Origin: Patescibacteria group bacterium
GTDB taxonomy: Bacteria > Patescibacteriota > Minisyncoccia > Phycocordibacterales > CAIZLB01
Reading direction: 5' to 3'
Length of the DNA stretch: 32,759 nucleotides
NCBI GenBank assembly: GCA_030917685.1
Contig: JAUPUG010000038.1
Coordinates: 1 to 32,759 of the forward strand
Shown here: positions 7,502-16,224 of the stretch, in pieces
Layout of the letters: every line of letters starts with the position of its first letter
Position numbering within the stretch: position 1 is the first letter of the stretch
The notes under the pieces: generated by a model
What the model saw: only the letters and a program-made list of their open reading frames with translations
Told to the model about the DNA's origin: nothing
Databases searched by the model: none
Program-made: the position numbers and the translations under genes

Positions 7502-9145
7502 GATGGTTCGGGAAACAACGGCTATGGTCTCGGTCTTGCGAGTGATGGTGGTGTGATTGTCTCAGGATATTCACAAGGGTCACTCGATCTTGATCCAGGT
7601 GCCGGTGTCGTTATGTCTACTCATGTAAATACATATGACGTATTTACGGTAAAGCTCAATAGTGCTGGTGAATATGTTTGGGGAAATAGTATTGGCGGGC
7701 AAGGAGACGATCGTCCTATAGAGCTTGCCGTTGATGCGTCTGACAATATTTATCTCCTGGGTTATTTCAATAATACAGTTGATTTTGATGCAAGTTCAGG
7801 AACAACCACTGCTGCGTCGCAAGGAGGTTCAGATACTTTTATTTTGAAATTGCAAAGTAATGGTCAGTTTGCATGGGTAAAGACTTTTGGTGGAAATTCA
7901 TATGATGAGGGGACAGGGCTCGCTGTTGATTCTGATGGTAATGCGTATGTCGCTTTTTATACCGTATCAACAAGCATCGATTTGGATCCTGGAGTTGGCA
8001 CAGATATTTATGAGCCTATAAGTGGAAATGCTTTTTTCTCAGTAGTGAAGCTTGCCACAAACGGTGACTACATATGGGGAAAGCCTTGGCGATCATCTCT
8101 TGATGCGTTTTATATATATCAAATAGCGCTCGACGAGCAGGGGGACGTGTATCTTGCTGGATATTCAGATGTAGCATTCGATATGGATCCAGGAGCTGGT
8201 ACGACGACACTCACTCCTCAACATGCAAATGATACATTTATAATCCGAATGGATTCGACGGGGGAATATATTTGGTCTGCACAAATAGCGGGACAAGCAG
8301 ATCAGGTTCCGTATGATATATCGGTCCGAGATGCGGGTGTGTATGTTGTTGGAATAACTGCAGGTAGTACCGACTTTGATCCTACTGCCGGCAGCTATCC
8401 TGTAGTCCCTACAGGCTCTGAGCAGTTTTTACTCAGACTATCTACTGATGTGACTGCACCTACGCTCGCTGAAGTATCATCTGTATCATCTGTTGGTACA
8501 GATACAACCCCTGATTATTCATTTAGTACCAATGAAGCTGGGACAGTTGTATATAGTGTGAATTGTCCAGGCTCACTTACAAATGCTCTAGTTGGTACAA
8601 ATGCTGTAACACTGCAGGAGCTCGCTGCGGGTACATACAGCTGTACTGTTGCGGTTCGCGATTCGTCTTACAATATAACTACGCTTGCACTATCACCATT
8701 TAGAATTGATTCAATTGCTGTGCCTTCTAGTTCAGCTACTGCGGGAGGTGGAATTATCCGAGGATGTACTGATGCAAAAGCAAAGAACTTTGCTTGGTTC
8801 GTACAACATGATCCATCGCTTTGTGTATACGGCGGTATGACTTTATCTACACAGGACACGACTTCAACAACTGCACCTAGTATATCAACTACAACAGTTG
8901 GCATATTTACACGGAATCTAACCGTAGGTTCTAAAGGAGCTGATGTACAGTCCCTTCAGAAATTATTAATTAGACTCAACCTTGGTCCATCTGCAAAACG
9001 TCTCATGGAACACGGTGCTACAAATCTATACGGTCCATTAACTCGAAATGCGGTGCGTGAGTTTCAGACTGCTGAGGGTATTAAACCATCTCATGGACTC
9101 ATGGGGCCTCTTACTCGAAATGCTCTTAGTTTGAAGGGGAGGTAG
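7493..9145 (+). CDS. SBBP-type propeller surface protein with C-terminal peptidoglycan-binding-like domain, apparently 5'-truncated
   Basis: VFGDGSGNNGYGLGLASDGGVIVSGYSQGSLDLDPGAG joins repeats of the type WGNSIGGQGDDRPIELAVDASDNIYLLGYF. C-terminus GSKGADVQSLQKLLIRLNL...LYGPLTRNAVREFQTAEGI. No signal peptide or plausible start in frame. Confidence 0.75.
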   Translation, partial: VFGDGSGNNGYGLGLASDGGVIVSGYSQGSLDLDPGAGVVMSTHVNTYDVFTVKLNSAGEYVWGNSIGGQGDDRPIELAVDASDNIYLLGYFNNTVDFDASSGTTTAASQGGSDTFILKLQSNGQFAWVKTFGGNSYDEGTGLAVDSDGNAYVAFYTVSTSIDLDPGVGTDIYEPISGNAFFSVVKLATNGDYIWGKPWRSSLDAFYIYQIALDEQGDVYLAGYSDVAFDMDPGAGTTTLTPQHANDTFIIRMDSTGEYIWSAQIAGQADQVPYDISVRDAGVYVVGITAGSTDFDPTAGSYPVVPTGSEQFLLRLSTDVTAPTLAEVSSVSSVGTDTTPDYSFSTNEAGTVVYSVNCPGSLTNALVGTNAVTLQELAAGTYSCTVAVRDSSYNITTLALSPFRIDSIAVPSSSATAGGGIIRGCTDAKAKNFAWFVQHDPSLCVYGGMTLSTQDTTSTTAPSISTTTVGIFTRNLTVGSKGADVQSLQKLLIRLNLGPSAKRLMEHGATNLYGPLTRNAVREFQTAEGIKPSHGLMGPLTRNALSLKGR

Positions 9146-9231
9146 TTTAAAATCACAACATTGCAACATTCAGACGGGCACGCACATTCTCATGAACATA
9201 CTCACTAGATTTGTAGTATAATTGGATCAAT

Positions 9232-9594
9232 ATGAAAAACATCGCAACAATTATCGTTATATTACTTATTGGCTTTGGGATTTACTATTTTGCAAATGAA
9301 TATGCTGTCACAAGACAGATGAATGAACAGATGATGGAGGAGTCATTTATGGACGAAAGCTTAGAAGGAGACTACCAAGAAAATGTACAAGGAGACGTAC
9401 AGACAGGCTCTCAAGGAAATGTGCAAGGAAAAATTAATATCAATGAAGTGTGTCAGGGTGCTTTGATTCGTATGACATTCCCTGACGGTGCTGCAGCAGA
9501 AAAATTTGTTGCAGAGTGTAAAGAAGGTAAGCACCCAGAAGTGATTGAACAGTTCAAGGCGGAGATGAATTTGGGGGATGGAGCGGAGATTTAG
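9232..9594 (+). CDS. Small membrane-anchored hypothetical protein
   Basis: Signal-anchor N-terminus MKNIATIIVILLIGFGIYYFANEY. TATAAT at 9217..9222. Confidence 0.65.
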   Translation: MKNIATIIVILLIGFGIYYFANEYAVTRQMNEQMMEESFMDESLEGDYQENVQGDVQTGSQGNVQGKININEVCQGALIRMTFPDGAAAEKFVAECKEGKHPEVIEQFKAEMNLGDGAEI

Positions 9595-9640
9595 TTTTAA
9601 GTATAAGAGTCGAGATTCAAATAAAATATTACCTATACAA

Positions 9641-10573
9641 ATGAATACAAACCAAGATGTCGAAAAAATGAAAAAAGAAGTTTCTAGAAGTGGAAGTTTT
9701 ATATATGCTGTGGGGTGGCTCACAATTGCAGTCAATATGGGAATATATATTTGGAGCCTTGTTGACGATGAAAGTTTTAGGAGTAGTGGATTGTTTGCAT
9801 CTGATCTCTTTGGTGTACTTATTACAATTTTTGGTGCAAGTATCTTTATTATCCTAGGTCAACGTATCAAAAAACTTGTCGACGTGAACACTCAAAGATA
9901 TTTATATATAGTGCTTTGTCTTGCGTTCTTGTTCTTAATTGGCTCTATTGCTACAGGAGGTCGTGTAGGTGTCATTGCACTCCTTTTGTTCGGATACATC
10001 ATTTACGGGCTCATGTTAATGCGCAAGTTAATGAAGATTCCAGAGTTTACTTCTACCTTATTAAAACCAAAGTATGTTCTTGATAAAAAGGGTTGGTTTG
10101 TATATATCGTTGGTACTTTCCTGTTGCTAGTAGTAGTTGCCAGTTTCATTACTATAGGGACAGAACCAACCGCTCTGACAACATCAGATACAGCGAATAC
10201 AAATTATATGACTAAAGAAGACTCAGCTAGATATGAAAGAATTGTAGAGACAGTAGAATATCTTAAGAGTGAATCCCCTTTGCCTCTCGAGGCTGACAGT
10301 GTCTTAACTTTAAGAGATATTGTTGCAGAGCCACAAGCAATTCGTTATGAATTCATTATCAATAGTATAAATACTGATGCATTGAGTAAGCTCTCCAGCG
10401 ATGATTTTAAGAAAAGACTAACTTCTGTATCTTGTAACGATGAAGGAACTATCGAGATGCTACGAGACGGTATTACAATTAAGAATCATTATAGTGTAAA
10501 AGATTCAGAGCAGACATTTGCTGCTGAAATAACAGAGGCTGATTGTATATCTGATGAAAAACTCTCAATCTAA
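9641..10573 (+). CDS. Hypothetical membrane protein, four or more TM segments
   Basis: ATG at 9641 (MNTNQDVEKMKKEVSRSG) is a more plausible start than 9578, which overlaps the upstream gene. Confidence 0.65.
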   Translation: MNTNQDVEKMKKEVSRSGSFIYAVGWLTIAVNMGIYIWSLVDDESFRSSGLFASDLFGVLITIFGASIFIILGQRIKKLVDVNTQRYLYIVLCLAFLFLIGSIATGGRVGVIALLLFGYIIYGLMLMRKLMKIPEFTSTLLKPKYVLDKKGWFVYIVGTFLLLVVVASFITIGTEPTALTTSDTANTNYMTKEDSARYERIVETVEYLKSESPLPLEADSVLTLRDIVAEPQAIRYEFIINSINTDALSKLSSDDFKKRLTSVSCNDEGTIEMLRDGITIKNHYSVKDSEQTFAAEITEADCISDEKLSI

Positions 10574-10610
10574 AATAGAATTCTCCAGTTTGGGGTGTAT
10601 AATATTCGGC

Positions 10611-11888
10611 ATGCACACCTCCAAAAATATCTTCCTCTGGGCGCTATACGACTTCGCGAACTATCTCATTTAGATTGTCTTATTTTTGTATTTTGCCCAG
10701 TGGATTGTTATTGAAAAAGGTTTGTCTGATCTTGCATTCAATCTTACTTTTACTGTCTCTACAATATTTTTGATCTGTACTGCACCATTTCTTGGGGTGA
10801 TGCTTGATAAAAAAATGAGAAGAATTACGGGGCTACGATGGACGACACTTTCAACTGCCATATTGTATGGAGCCTGTGCATTTTTTGCAGTTTCGGGTTC
10901 TGCTATTCCAGCCCTTATATTTTTTACTCTTGGTATGTTTTCATACCAGCTTACATTTACTTGTTATACACCTCTTATAAATGACATCGCTACACCAGAG
11001 AGACGAGGGCGAATTTCGGGTTATGGAATCGCTGCGAATTACTTCGGGCAATTTGTGGGCCTCTTGTTTGTACTTCCATTTTCAAAAGGAGCTATTAGTT
11101 GGTTTGAATCATCTCCTCGAGTTGAGACACTTTTTCCTGCGGTGATAGCTTTTGTATTGGTGTCTTTGCCTATGCTTATTTGGTTTAAGGAAGATCACAA
11201 AGCGTCACTTGGTGAGACTGGCAAAGAGTCGGGTGGCGAGGCTGTCGGTGCAAATAGTACCGAAATACAATTCGCATCAAGTACAAAAGAATTAATTCAC
11301 AAGACAAAACAATTGTTTGCAGTTCCTGGTGTTGGATTATTTATCCTCGCATATTTCTTTTTCAATGATGCGATTCTGACAGCTTCAAATAATTTTCCAA
11401 TATTCATGCAACAAGTGTGGGGAGTTTCTGATACGACGAAGACTTATATATTACTGGGGATTATTTTAACCTCTGCTATCGGAGGCTTGGTTTCTGGATT
11501 TGTGGCTGATAAGTTCGGACACAAAAGAACTCTATTTTACATTTTGGTGGGCTGGGTGTTCATTTTGCCTTTTGTAGGATTCATTCAAGATTTCACTTTG
11601 TTTGTAGTTGCGACTACAGTGATGGGTTTATGGTTTGGTTCAAACTGGGCAGTGTCACGGTCAGTTATGTCATATCTCACCCCGTCAGGATCCCACAATC
11701 TTGCGTTTTCATATTTTAATCTTATTGAGCGTGCATCATCGCTTGTTGGCCCTATTGTATGGGGACTTGTCGTTACAGGCTTGATATCTATGGGAAGTTA
11801 TCGATACCGGCTAGCTACACTTGCAGTGACCCTATTTATATTGTTGGGTCTTTGGTGTTTGACGAAGGTGAGGAGTGATAGGGTATAA
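10611..11888 (+). CDS. MFS transporter (UMF1-like) with an in-frame TAG at 10671..10673
   Basis: MHTSKNIFLWALYDFANYLI-TAG-IVLFLYFAQWIVIEKGLSDLAFNL. TATAAT at 10598..10603, 7 nt before ATG 10611. The rest of the transporter is intact. Confidence 0.78.
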
Positions 11889-11914
11889 TAACTATATAAT
11901 TTAATCATAAAAAT

Positions 11915-12163
11915 ATGAATTGCGAACAAAATTGCCAAAGTTGTTTAATGCCATTTACTAAAGATAAGGGAGTTAGAGAATCTGACAAGTACTGCAGTCT
12001 TTGTTTTAAAGACGGTAAACTTTGTTATGAAGGAAATAATCTGAAGGAGTTCCAAGATGTTTGTTATAGAAGCATGTTGGCGAATGGAACTAATCCAATA
12101 CTCGCCTGGTTTTATACAAAGATGATTGCGAGGGCACCAAGGTGGAAGAACACTGCAAAGTAG
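11915..12163 (+). CDS. Putative zinc-ribbon domain protein
   Basis: CQSCLMPFTKDKGVRESDKYCSLCFKDGKLCYEG...ILAWFYTKMIARAPRW, resembles the PF12674-type putative zinc ribbon. Confidence 0.75.
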   Translation: MNCEQNCQSCLMPFTKDKGVRESDKYCSLCFKDGKLCYEGNNLKEFQDVCYRSMLANGTNPILAWFYTKMIARAPRWKNTAK

Positions 12164-12184
12164 TTTGGACGGCGAGGTAATCTT

Positions 12185-12208
12185 AATGTTATTGAATTCA
12201 ATAACATT
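12185..12208. repeat. 24-nt perfect palindrome
   Basis: AATGTTATTGAATTCAATAACATT equals its own reverse complement. Confidence 0.95.
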
Positions 12209-12226
12209 TAAATGAGAACAAAGTGT

Positions 12227-12270
12227 GAGTGTCAACTATCTAAAGTATATACTTCGGATAGTTGACACTC
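12227..12270. repeat. 44-nt inverted repeat, 14-bp perfect arms
   Basis: GAGTGTCAACTATC-TAAAGTATATACTTCG-GATAGTTGACACTC, with an internal palindrome AAGTATATACTT. Confidence 0.95.
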
Positions 12271-12356
12271 TACTCACAGAAGGAGAACCTTTGCTATACT
12301 GATTGATGACCAAAACTAATTTGTAGCACTAATTTGCAACCAAACAAAAACTTATA

Positions 12357-12689
12357 ATGAAACACCTTATCCCATCAATTCAAGATCCGCTCGGTTCACA
12401 TATACATGCCAATTCTACAGCGCAGGTTATTGACCTTGCTGAGGAACAAAAACTCGCACGTGAGGTAGAGGGGCTTATTGAACTTCATGATTTTATAAAA
12501 GCTCATCCTGATGCGCCAGTGAAAGATATTGCAAAGTTTATGCCACCTGTTGATGCGCGTGTGGTAAATAAAGCGATACAGGCTCTGGCTATTCGAGACA
12601 AAAATCTCACAGCTGAAGAAAAAGAAGCTATTATACAAAGAGCTCGTTCAATACAGCTTGATCCAAAGGTGAAGAAGTGGGGGAAGTAG
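12357..12689 (+). CDS. Hypothetical protein, 110 aa
   Basis: Open frame with compact helical sequence. Upstream extended -10 TGC TATACT at 12295..12300. Confidence 0.6.
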   Translation: MKHLIPSIQDPLGSHIHANSTAQVIDLAEEQKLAREVEGLIELHDFIKAHPDAPVKDIAKFMPPVDARVVNKAIQALAIRDKNLTAEEKEAIIQRARSIQLDPKVKKWGK

Positions 12690-12720
12690 GTTTTTTTATC
12701 ACACAATCCACACCCATCAC

Positions 12721-12749
12721 TTGCACGTTAGATAGTATCCACGTATATT
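12721..12749 (+). promoter_or_regulatory. Promoter of the cys leader
   Basis: TTGCAC (12721..12726)-17 bp-TATATT (12744..12749). Confidence 0.7.
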
Positions 12750-12756
12750 GTCATAC

Positions 12757-12831
12757 ATGAATGCAATAGCAAAGACAAAAACAACTGCAACAGTATCTGT
12801 TTGTATGTGTAACTCTAGAACTCATATCTAG
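12757..12831 (+). CDS. 24-aa leader peptide MNAIAKTKTTATVSVCMCNSRTHI
   Basis: ATG 7 nt after the -10 box. Cys-Met-Cys codons (TGT ATG TGT, 12802..12810) directly precede RNA segment 1; TAG stop lies in segment 2. Confidence 0.72.
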   Translation: MNAIAKTKTTATVSVCMCNSRTHI

Positions 12832-12909
12832 GGTTAGTCTTGCTATCACCATTTCCTCCACGAGTATTGATATCAGAAACAAGCCCTAGAGATAGGGTTT
12901 GTTTTTTTT
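12811..12909 (+). promoter_or_regulatory. Transcription attenuator with alternative 1:2, 2:3 and 3:4 pairings
   Basis: Segment 1 AACTCTAGA (12811..12819), segment 2 TCTAGGGTT (12827..12835), segment 3 AAGCCCTAGA (2:3 pairing uses 12882..12890). 1:2 and 2:3 are each 9 bp with one G-U. Confidence 0.75.
12877..12909 (+). terminator. Intrinsic terminator, 3:4 hairpin of the leader
   Basis: AAACAAGCCCTA-GAGA-TAGGGTTTGTTT, 12-bp stem with one G-U, then a T-run. Confidence 0.9.
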
Positions 12910-12976
12910 ATTAATTAACTAATGAAAGAAAGTCGCACCATAAGGACGGTCGTGTGGCTTGATTTCGCAAAATCAC

Positions 12977-13882
12977 ATGACACAGAAACACAATAATCAT
13001 TTAGACCAACTTGAGTCTGAAGCAATATTTATTTTCCGAGAGGCAGTAGAACAGTTTGAGAATCCCGTGCTCCTATTTTCTGGAGGAAAAGATTCAATCA
13101 CGCTTGTTCATCTGGCTCACAAAGCCTTTTACCCAGCCAAGATTCCATTCTCATTACTCCATATAGATACTGGACATAATTTTACAGAGACATTGGATTT
13201 TCGTGATGAGCTTGTAAAAAAGTATGGCGTTGATCTTGAGGTCGGGTATGTACAAGACTTGATAGATAGAGGGGTGGTACAAGAGGAAAAGGGAATTAAT
13301 CCAAGTCGAAACGGCCTCCAGTCCGCGACATTGCTCGAAAAACTTTCACAAAAAAAGTATGACGCTGCATTTGGTGGTGGAAGACGTGATGAAGAAAAAG
13401 CGCGTGCAAAAGAACGATTCTTTTCACATCGAGACGAATTCGGTCAGTGGGATCCAAAGAATCAAAGACCTGAAGTGTGGAATCTGTTTAACGGCAAAAA
13501 AGCACCAGGAGAATCGTTTCGAGTATTTCCTATATCAAACTTGACTGAGACTGATGTGTGGGAGTACATACAACGAGAAAAGATAGATTTACCAAGTTTG
13601 TATTTTGCACATGAGCGTAGTGTGGTTGAACGTGACGGCACCCTGCTCGCAGAATCGTCATACAACACACTGCTTCCAGGTGAATCATATGAGAAGCGAC
13701 GTATTCGATATCGAACACTCGGTTGTGTGACTATAACCGGCGCTGTTGAATCAGATGCTGACACGATAGACAAAGTAATAGAAGAAGTTAGAAGCTCAAA
13801 AGTAACTGAAAGAGGGACGCGGGCAGATGATGCCCGTTCAGAAGTTGCGATGGAAGAACGAAAGAAACAGGGATATTTTTAG
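12977..13882 (+). CDS. cysD: Sulfate adenylyltransferase subunit 2
   Basis: LESEAIFIFREAVEQFENPVLLFSGGKDSITLVHLAHKAF...LLHIDTGHNFTETLDFRDEL...GGGRRDEEKARAKER. ATG 12977 preferred over TTG 12959. Confidence 0.93.
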   Translation: MTQKHNNHLDQLESEAIFIFREAVEQFENPVLLFSGGKDSITLVHLAHKAFYPAKIPFSLLHIDTGHNFTETLDFRDELVKKYGVDLEVGYVQDLIDRGVVQEEKGINPSRNGLQSATLLEKLSQKKYDAAFGGGRRDEEKARAKERFFSHRDEFGQWDPKNQRPEVWNLFNGKKAPGESFRVFPISNLTETDVWEYIQREKIDLPSLYFAHERSVVERDGTLLAESSYNTLLPGESYEKRRIRYRTLGCVTITGAVESDADTIDKVIEEVRSSKVTERGTRADDARSEVAMEERKKQGYF

Positions 13883-13922
13883 AAATAGTTGATGGAAATT
13901 ACATAAATTAAATAACAACCAA

Positions 13923-15413
13923 ATGAAACAAAAAGAATATATAGAACCTTCGCCAGTTAGGCATACAGGAACGGAGAGTGCCATAGCTGCACAAGCACCG
14001 CATTATAAAAAAACTCACCAAGTAGACCTCTTGCGGTTTATAACAGCAGGTAGTGTAGATGATGGAAAAAGTACACTCATAGGGCGACTGATGTACGATA
14101 CAAAATCAATATTTGAAGATCAGCTTAAAGCAATAGAAGCTTCTAGTAAAAAGCGTGGAGATGCACAAGTAGATCTTGCACTTCTGACCGACGGGCTTAA
14201 AGCTGAGCGTGAACAGGGTATTACTATCGATGTAGCATATAGATATTTTTCTACACCAAATAGAAAATTTATTATGGCAGACACTCCAGGACATATTGAA
14301 TATACACGTAACATGTTCACTGGTGCATCAACTGCTGATGCTGTAATTATTTTAATAGATGCACGACATGGAGTTATTGAGCAAACGCGAAGACATACTT
14401 TTATAGCTACGTTGCTCGGTATTCGTCACATCATCGTTGCTATCAACAAGATGGACTTAGTAGATTTTGATCAAAAAATTTTTGAAAAAATAAAAGAGGA
14501 ATATCAAACTTTGATAGCTTCGACGCTGTCTGGTTCAACGTCAAAAAATAAACACGAACTTCATTTCATTCCAATAAGTGCATTGCGTGGTGATAATGTA
14601 GTAGATATTTCAAAACACACACCATGGTATAAAGGCGATACGATTTTGGAGACTTTAGAAAATGTGGATGTGCATTCAGGTGTAAATGTAAATCAACACT
14701 CGCTGGCAGCAGACGCGAACCCTGTGTCTCTCGGTAGATTTCCAGTGCAGAGAGTAATACGTCCGCAGTCAGCTGAGTTCCCAGATTTTCGAGGTTATGC
14801 AGGGCGGGTCGAGGGTGGAGTATTTCGTCCTGGCGATTCGGTTGTGATATTTCCCTCAGATCAAAAGACGCGAATCGATAAGATATATAAATATAAAAAT
14901 GAGCCCACTGAAGCAGTATCTTCCGATTCGATTGTAATGACTCTAGTGGATGATATTGATATTAGCAGAGGGGATATGATAGTTCAGGATTATTTACAAA
15001 AATCTGCGCGACAACCTATACACCAGATACATCAACCTATACACCAGTATGCATATCAATCTTTGCCTCAAGTAAGTAATGAGCTGAATGTATTAGTGAA
15101 TTGGTTCAGTGCTACCAACTTGCAAATAGATAGGCTGTATATATTGAGACATACAACACTTGAAACAAAAGCAGTTGTGAAGTCAATTGAATACAAAATA
15201 GATATTCAGACACTTACGCCGATACATACCATGGAAAACAGAGTCGGCACCGATATTGATGTAAAAATTGGGAAAAACGATATCGCGCGGATACAAATAA
15301 AAACTGCAAAGCCATTATATTTTGATTTATTTTCTCAAAATAAAGTTACCGGTTCGATATTACTCATTGATTCGTATACAAATGAGACAGTGGCGGCTGG
15401 TGTTGTTGTGTAG
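13923..15413 (+). CDS. cysN: Sulfate adenylyltransferase subunit 1 (GTPase)
   Basis: LLRFITAGSVDDGKSTLIGRLMYDTKSIFEDQ...KAEREQGITIDVAYRYF...DTPGHIEYTRNM...INKMDLV. Confidence 0.95.
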   Translation: MKQKEYIEPSPVRHTGTESAIAAQAPHYKKTHQVDLLRFITAGSVDDGKSTLIGRLMYDTKSIFEDQLKAIEASSKKRGDAQVDLALLTDGLKAEREQGITIDVAYRYFSTPNRKFIMADTPGHIEYTRNMFTGASTADAVIILIDARHGVIEQTRRHTFIATLLGIRHIIVAINKMDLVDFDQKIFEKIKEEYQTLIASTLSGSTSKNKHELHFIPISALRGDNVVDISKHTPWYKGDTILETLENVDVHSGVNVNQHSLAADANPVSLGRFPVQRVIRPQSAEFPDFRGYAGRVEGGVFRPGDSVVIFPSDQKTRIDKIYKYKNEPTEAVSSDSIVMTLVDDIDISRGDMIVQDYLQKSARQPIHQIHQPIHQYAYQSLPQVSNELNVLVNWFSATNLQIDRLYILRHTTLETKAVVKSIEYKIDIQTLTPIHTMENRVGTDIDVKIGKNDIARIQIKTAKPLYFDLFSQNKVTGSILLIDSYTNETVAAGVVV

Positions 15414-15577
15414 AGATCTTATTGTGATGTCTATATTTCAGGTCATCCATCTTGTCTATTGGCGAATTAATTCTTCACACATCCTTCATATTTGCAGATA
15501 TATAGTAGTGTTATACTAAAGTAGTAATACAGTAAAAAAAGACTTACAAATAATATAACTCATAACATATACATAAT

Positions 15578-16054
15578 ATGCAAAAAAATAAAGTAATCGC
15601 GATTGCAGTTCTAATGCTCATAATCGGACTCGTGCTTGGCTCTGTATTAGATAATAAAATGGATAAGAAAGGTAAATATGGATATGGTAAAGACCGCGGA
15701 GGCCAGATGATGAATAAAGGTGAATTTGCGGGCGATATGAAAGGTGGTCATCAAATGGGTTCACATATGATGCCAAACGGAGAAATGATGAGCAATGGTA
15801 CAGAGAGTATGAGTATGGCAGATATGATGCAGAGTATGAATGCTGAGCTACAAGGAAAAACTGGTGATGCATTTGATCAGGCTTTTCTTTCTGAAATGAT
15901 TATTCATCATCAAGGTGCTGTGGAGATGGCGCAGCTTGCACTGACAAATGCAAAACATCAGGAAATTAAGGATCTAGCTAAAGCTATAATCGCGGCACAG
16001 AACAAGGAAATTGCAGATATGAAAGGGTGGATGAAAGAATGGTATCAGAAGTAG
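15578..16054 (+). CDS. Membrane-anchored DUF305 protein with Met/His-rich segment
   Basis: FLSEMIIHHQGAVEMAQLALTNAKHQEIKDLAKAIIAAQNKEIADMKGWMKEWY is characteristic of DUF305; preceded by GGHQMGSHMMPNGEMMSNG. Confidence 0.88.
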   Translation: MQKNKVIAIAVLMLIIGLVLGSVLDNKMDKKGKYGYGKDRGGQMMNKGEFAGDMKGGHQMGSHMMPNGEMMSNGTESMSMADMMQSMNAELQGKTGDAFDQAFLSEMIIHHQGAVEMAQLALTNAKHQEIKDLAKAIIAAQNKEIADMKGWMKEWYQK

Positions 16055-16224
16055 TTATTTGTTGATTTTTCTCGATTTTAAAATTTAGTCAAAATCTCTA
16101 GATTGGTTGCATTTTACAACCTTATATAAAAGTGTATTATCCTAGCTAGATTCATCTGCGAATCGAAATATCATTTTGTGTTCAGAAAATAAACATTAAC
16201 TTAAACAAAAGAAAGGACGAGCCA

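Noticed and set aside
10671-10673. TAG as a genuine sense codon genome-wide
   Set aside because: TAG ends many other genes in the window (for example those ending at 1658, 5322, 5967, 13882 and 15413), so only a local event is considered.
13359-13544. Small plus-strand alternate-frame ORFs inside cysD, cysN and hsdR
   Set aside because: Out-of-frame overlaps within conserved genes; no independent support.
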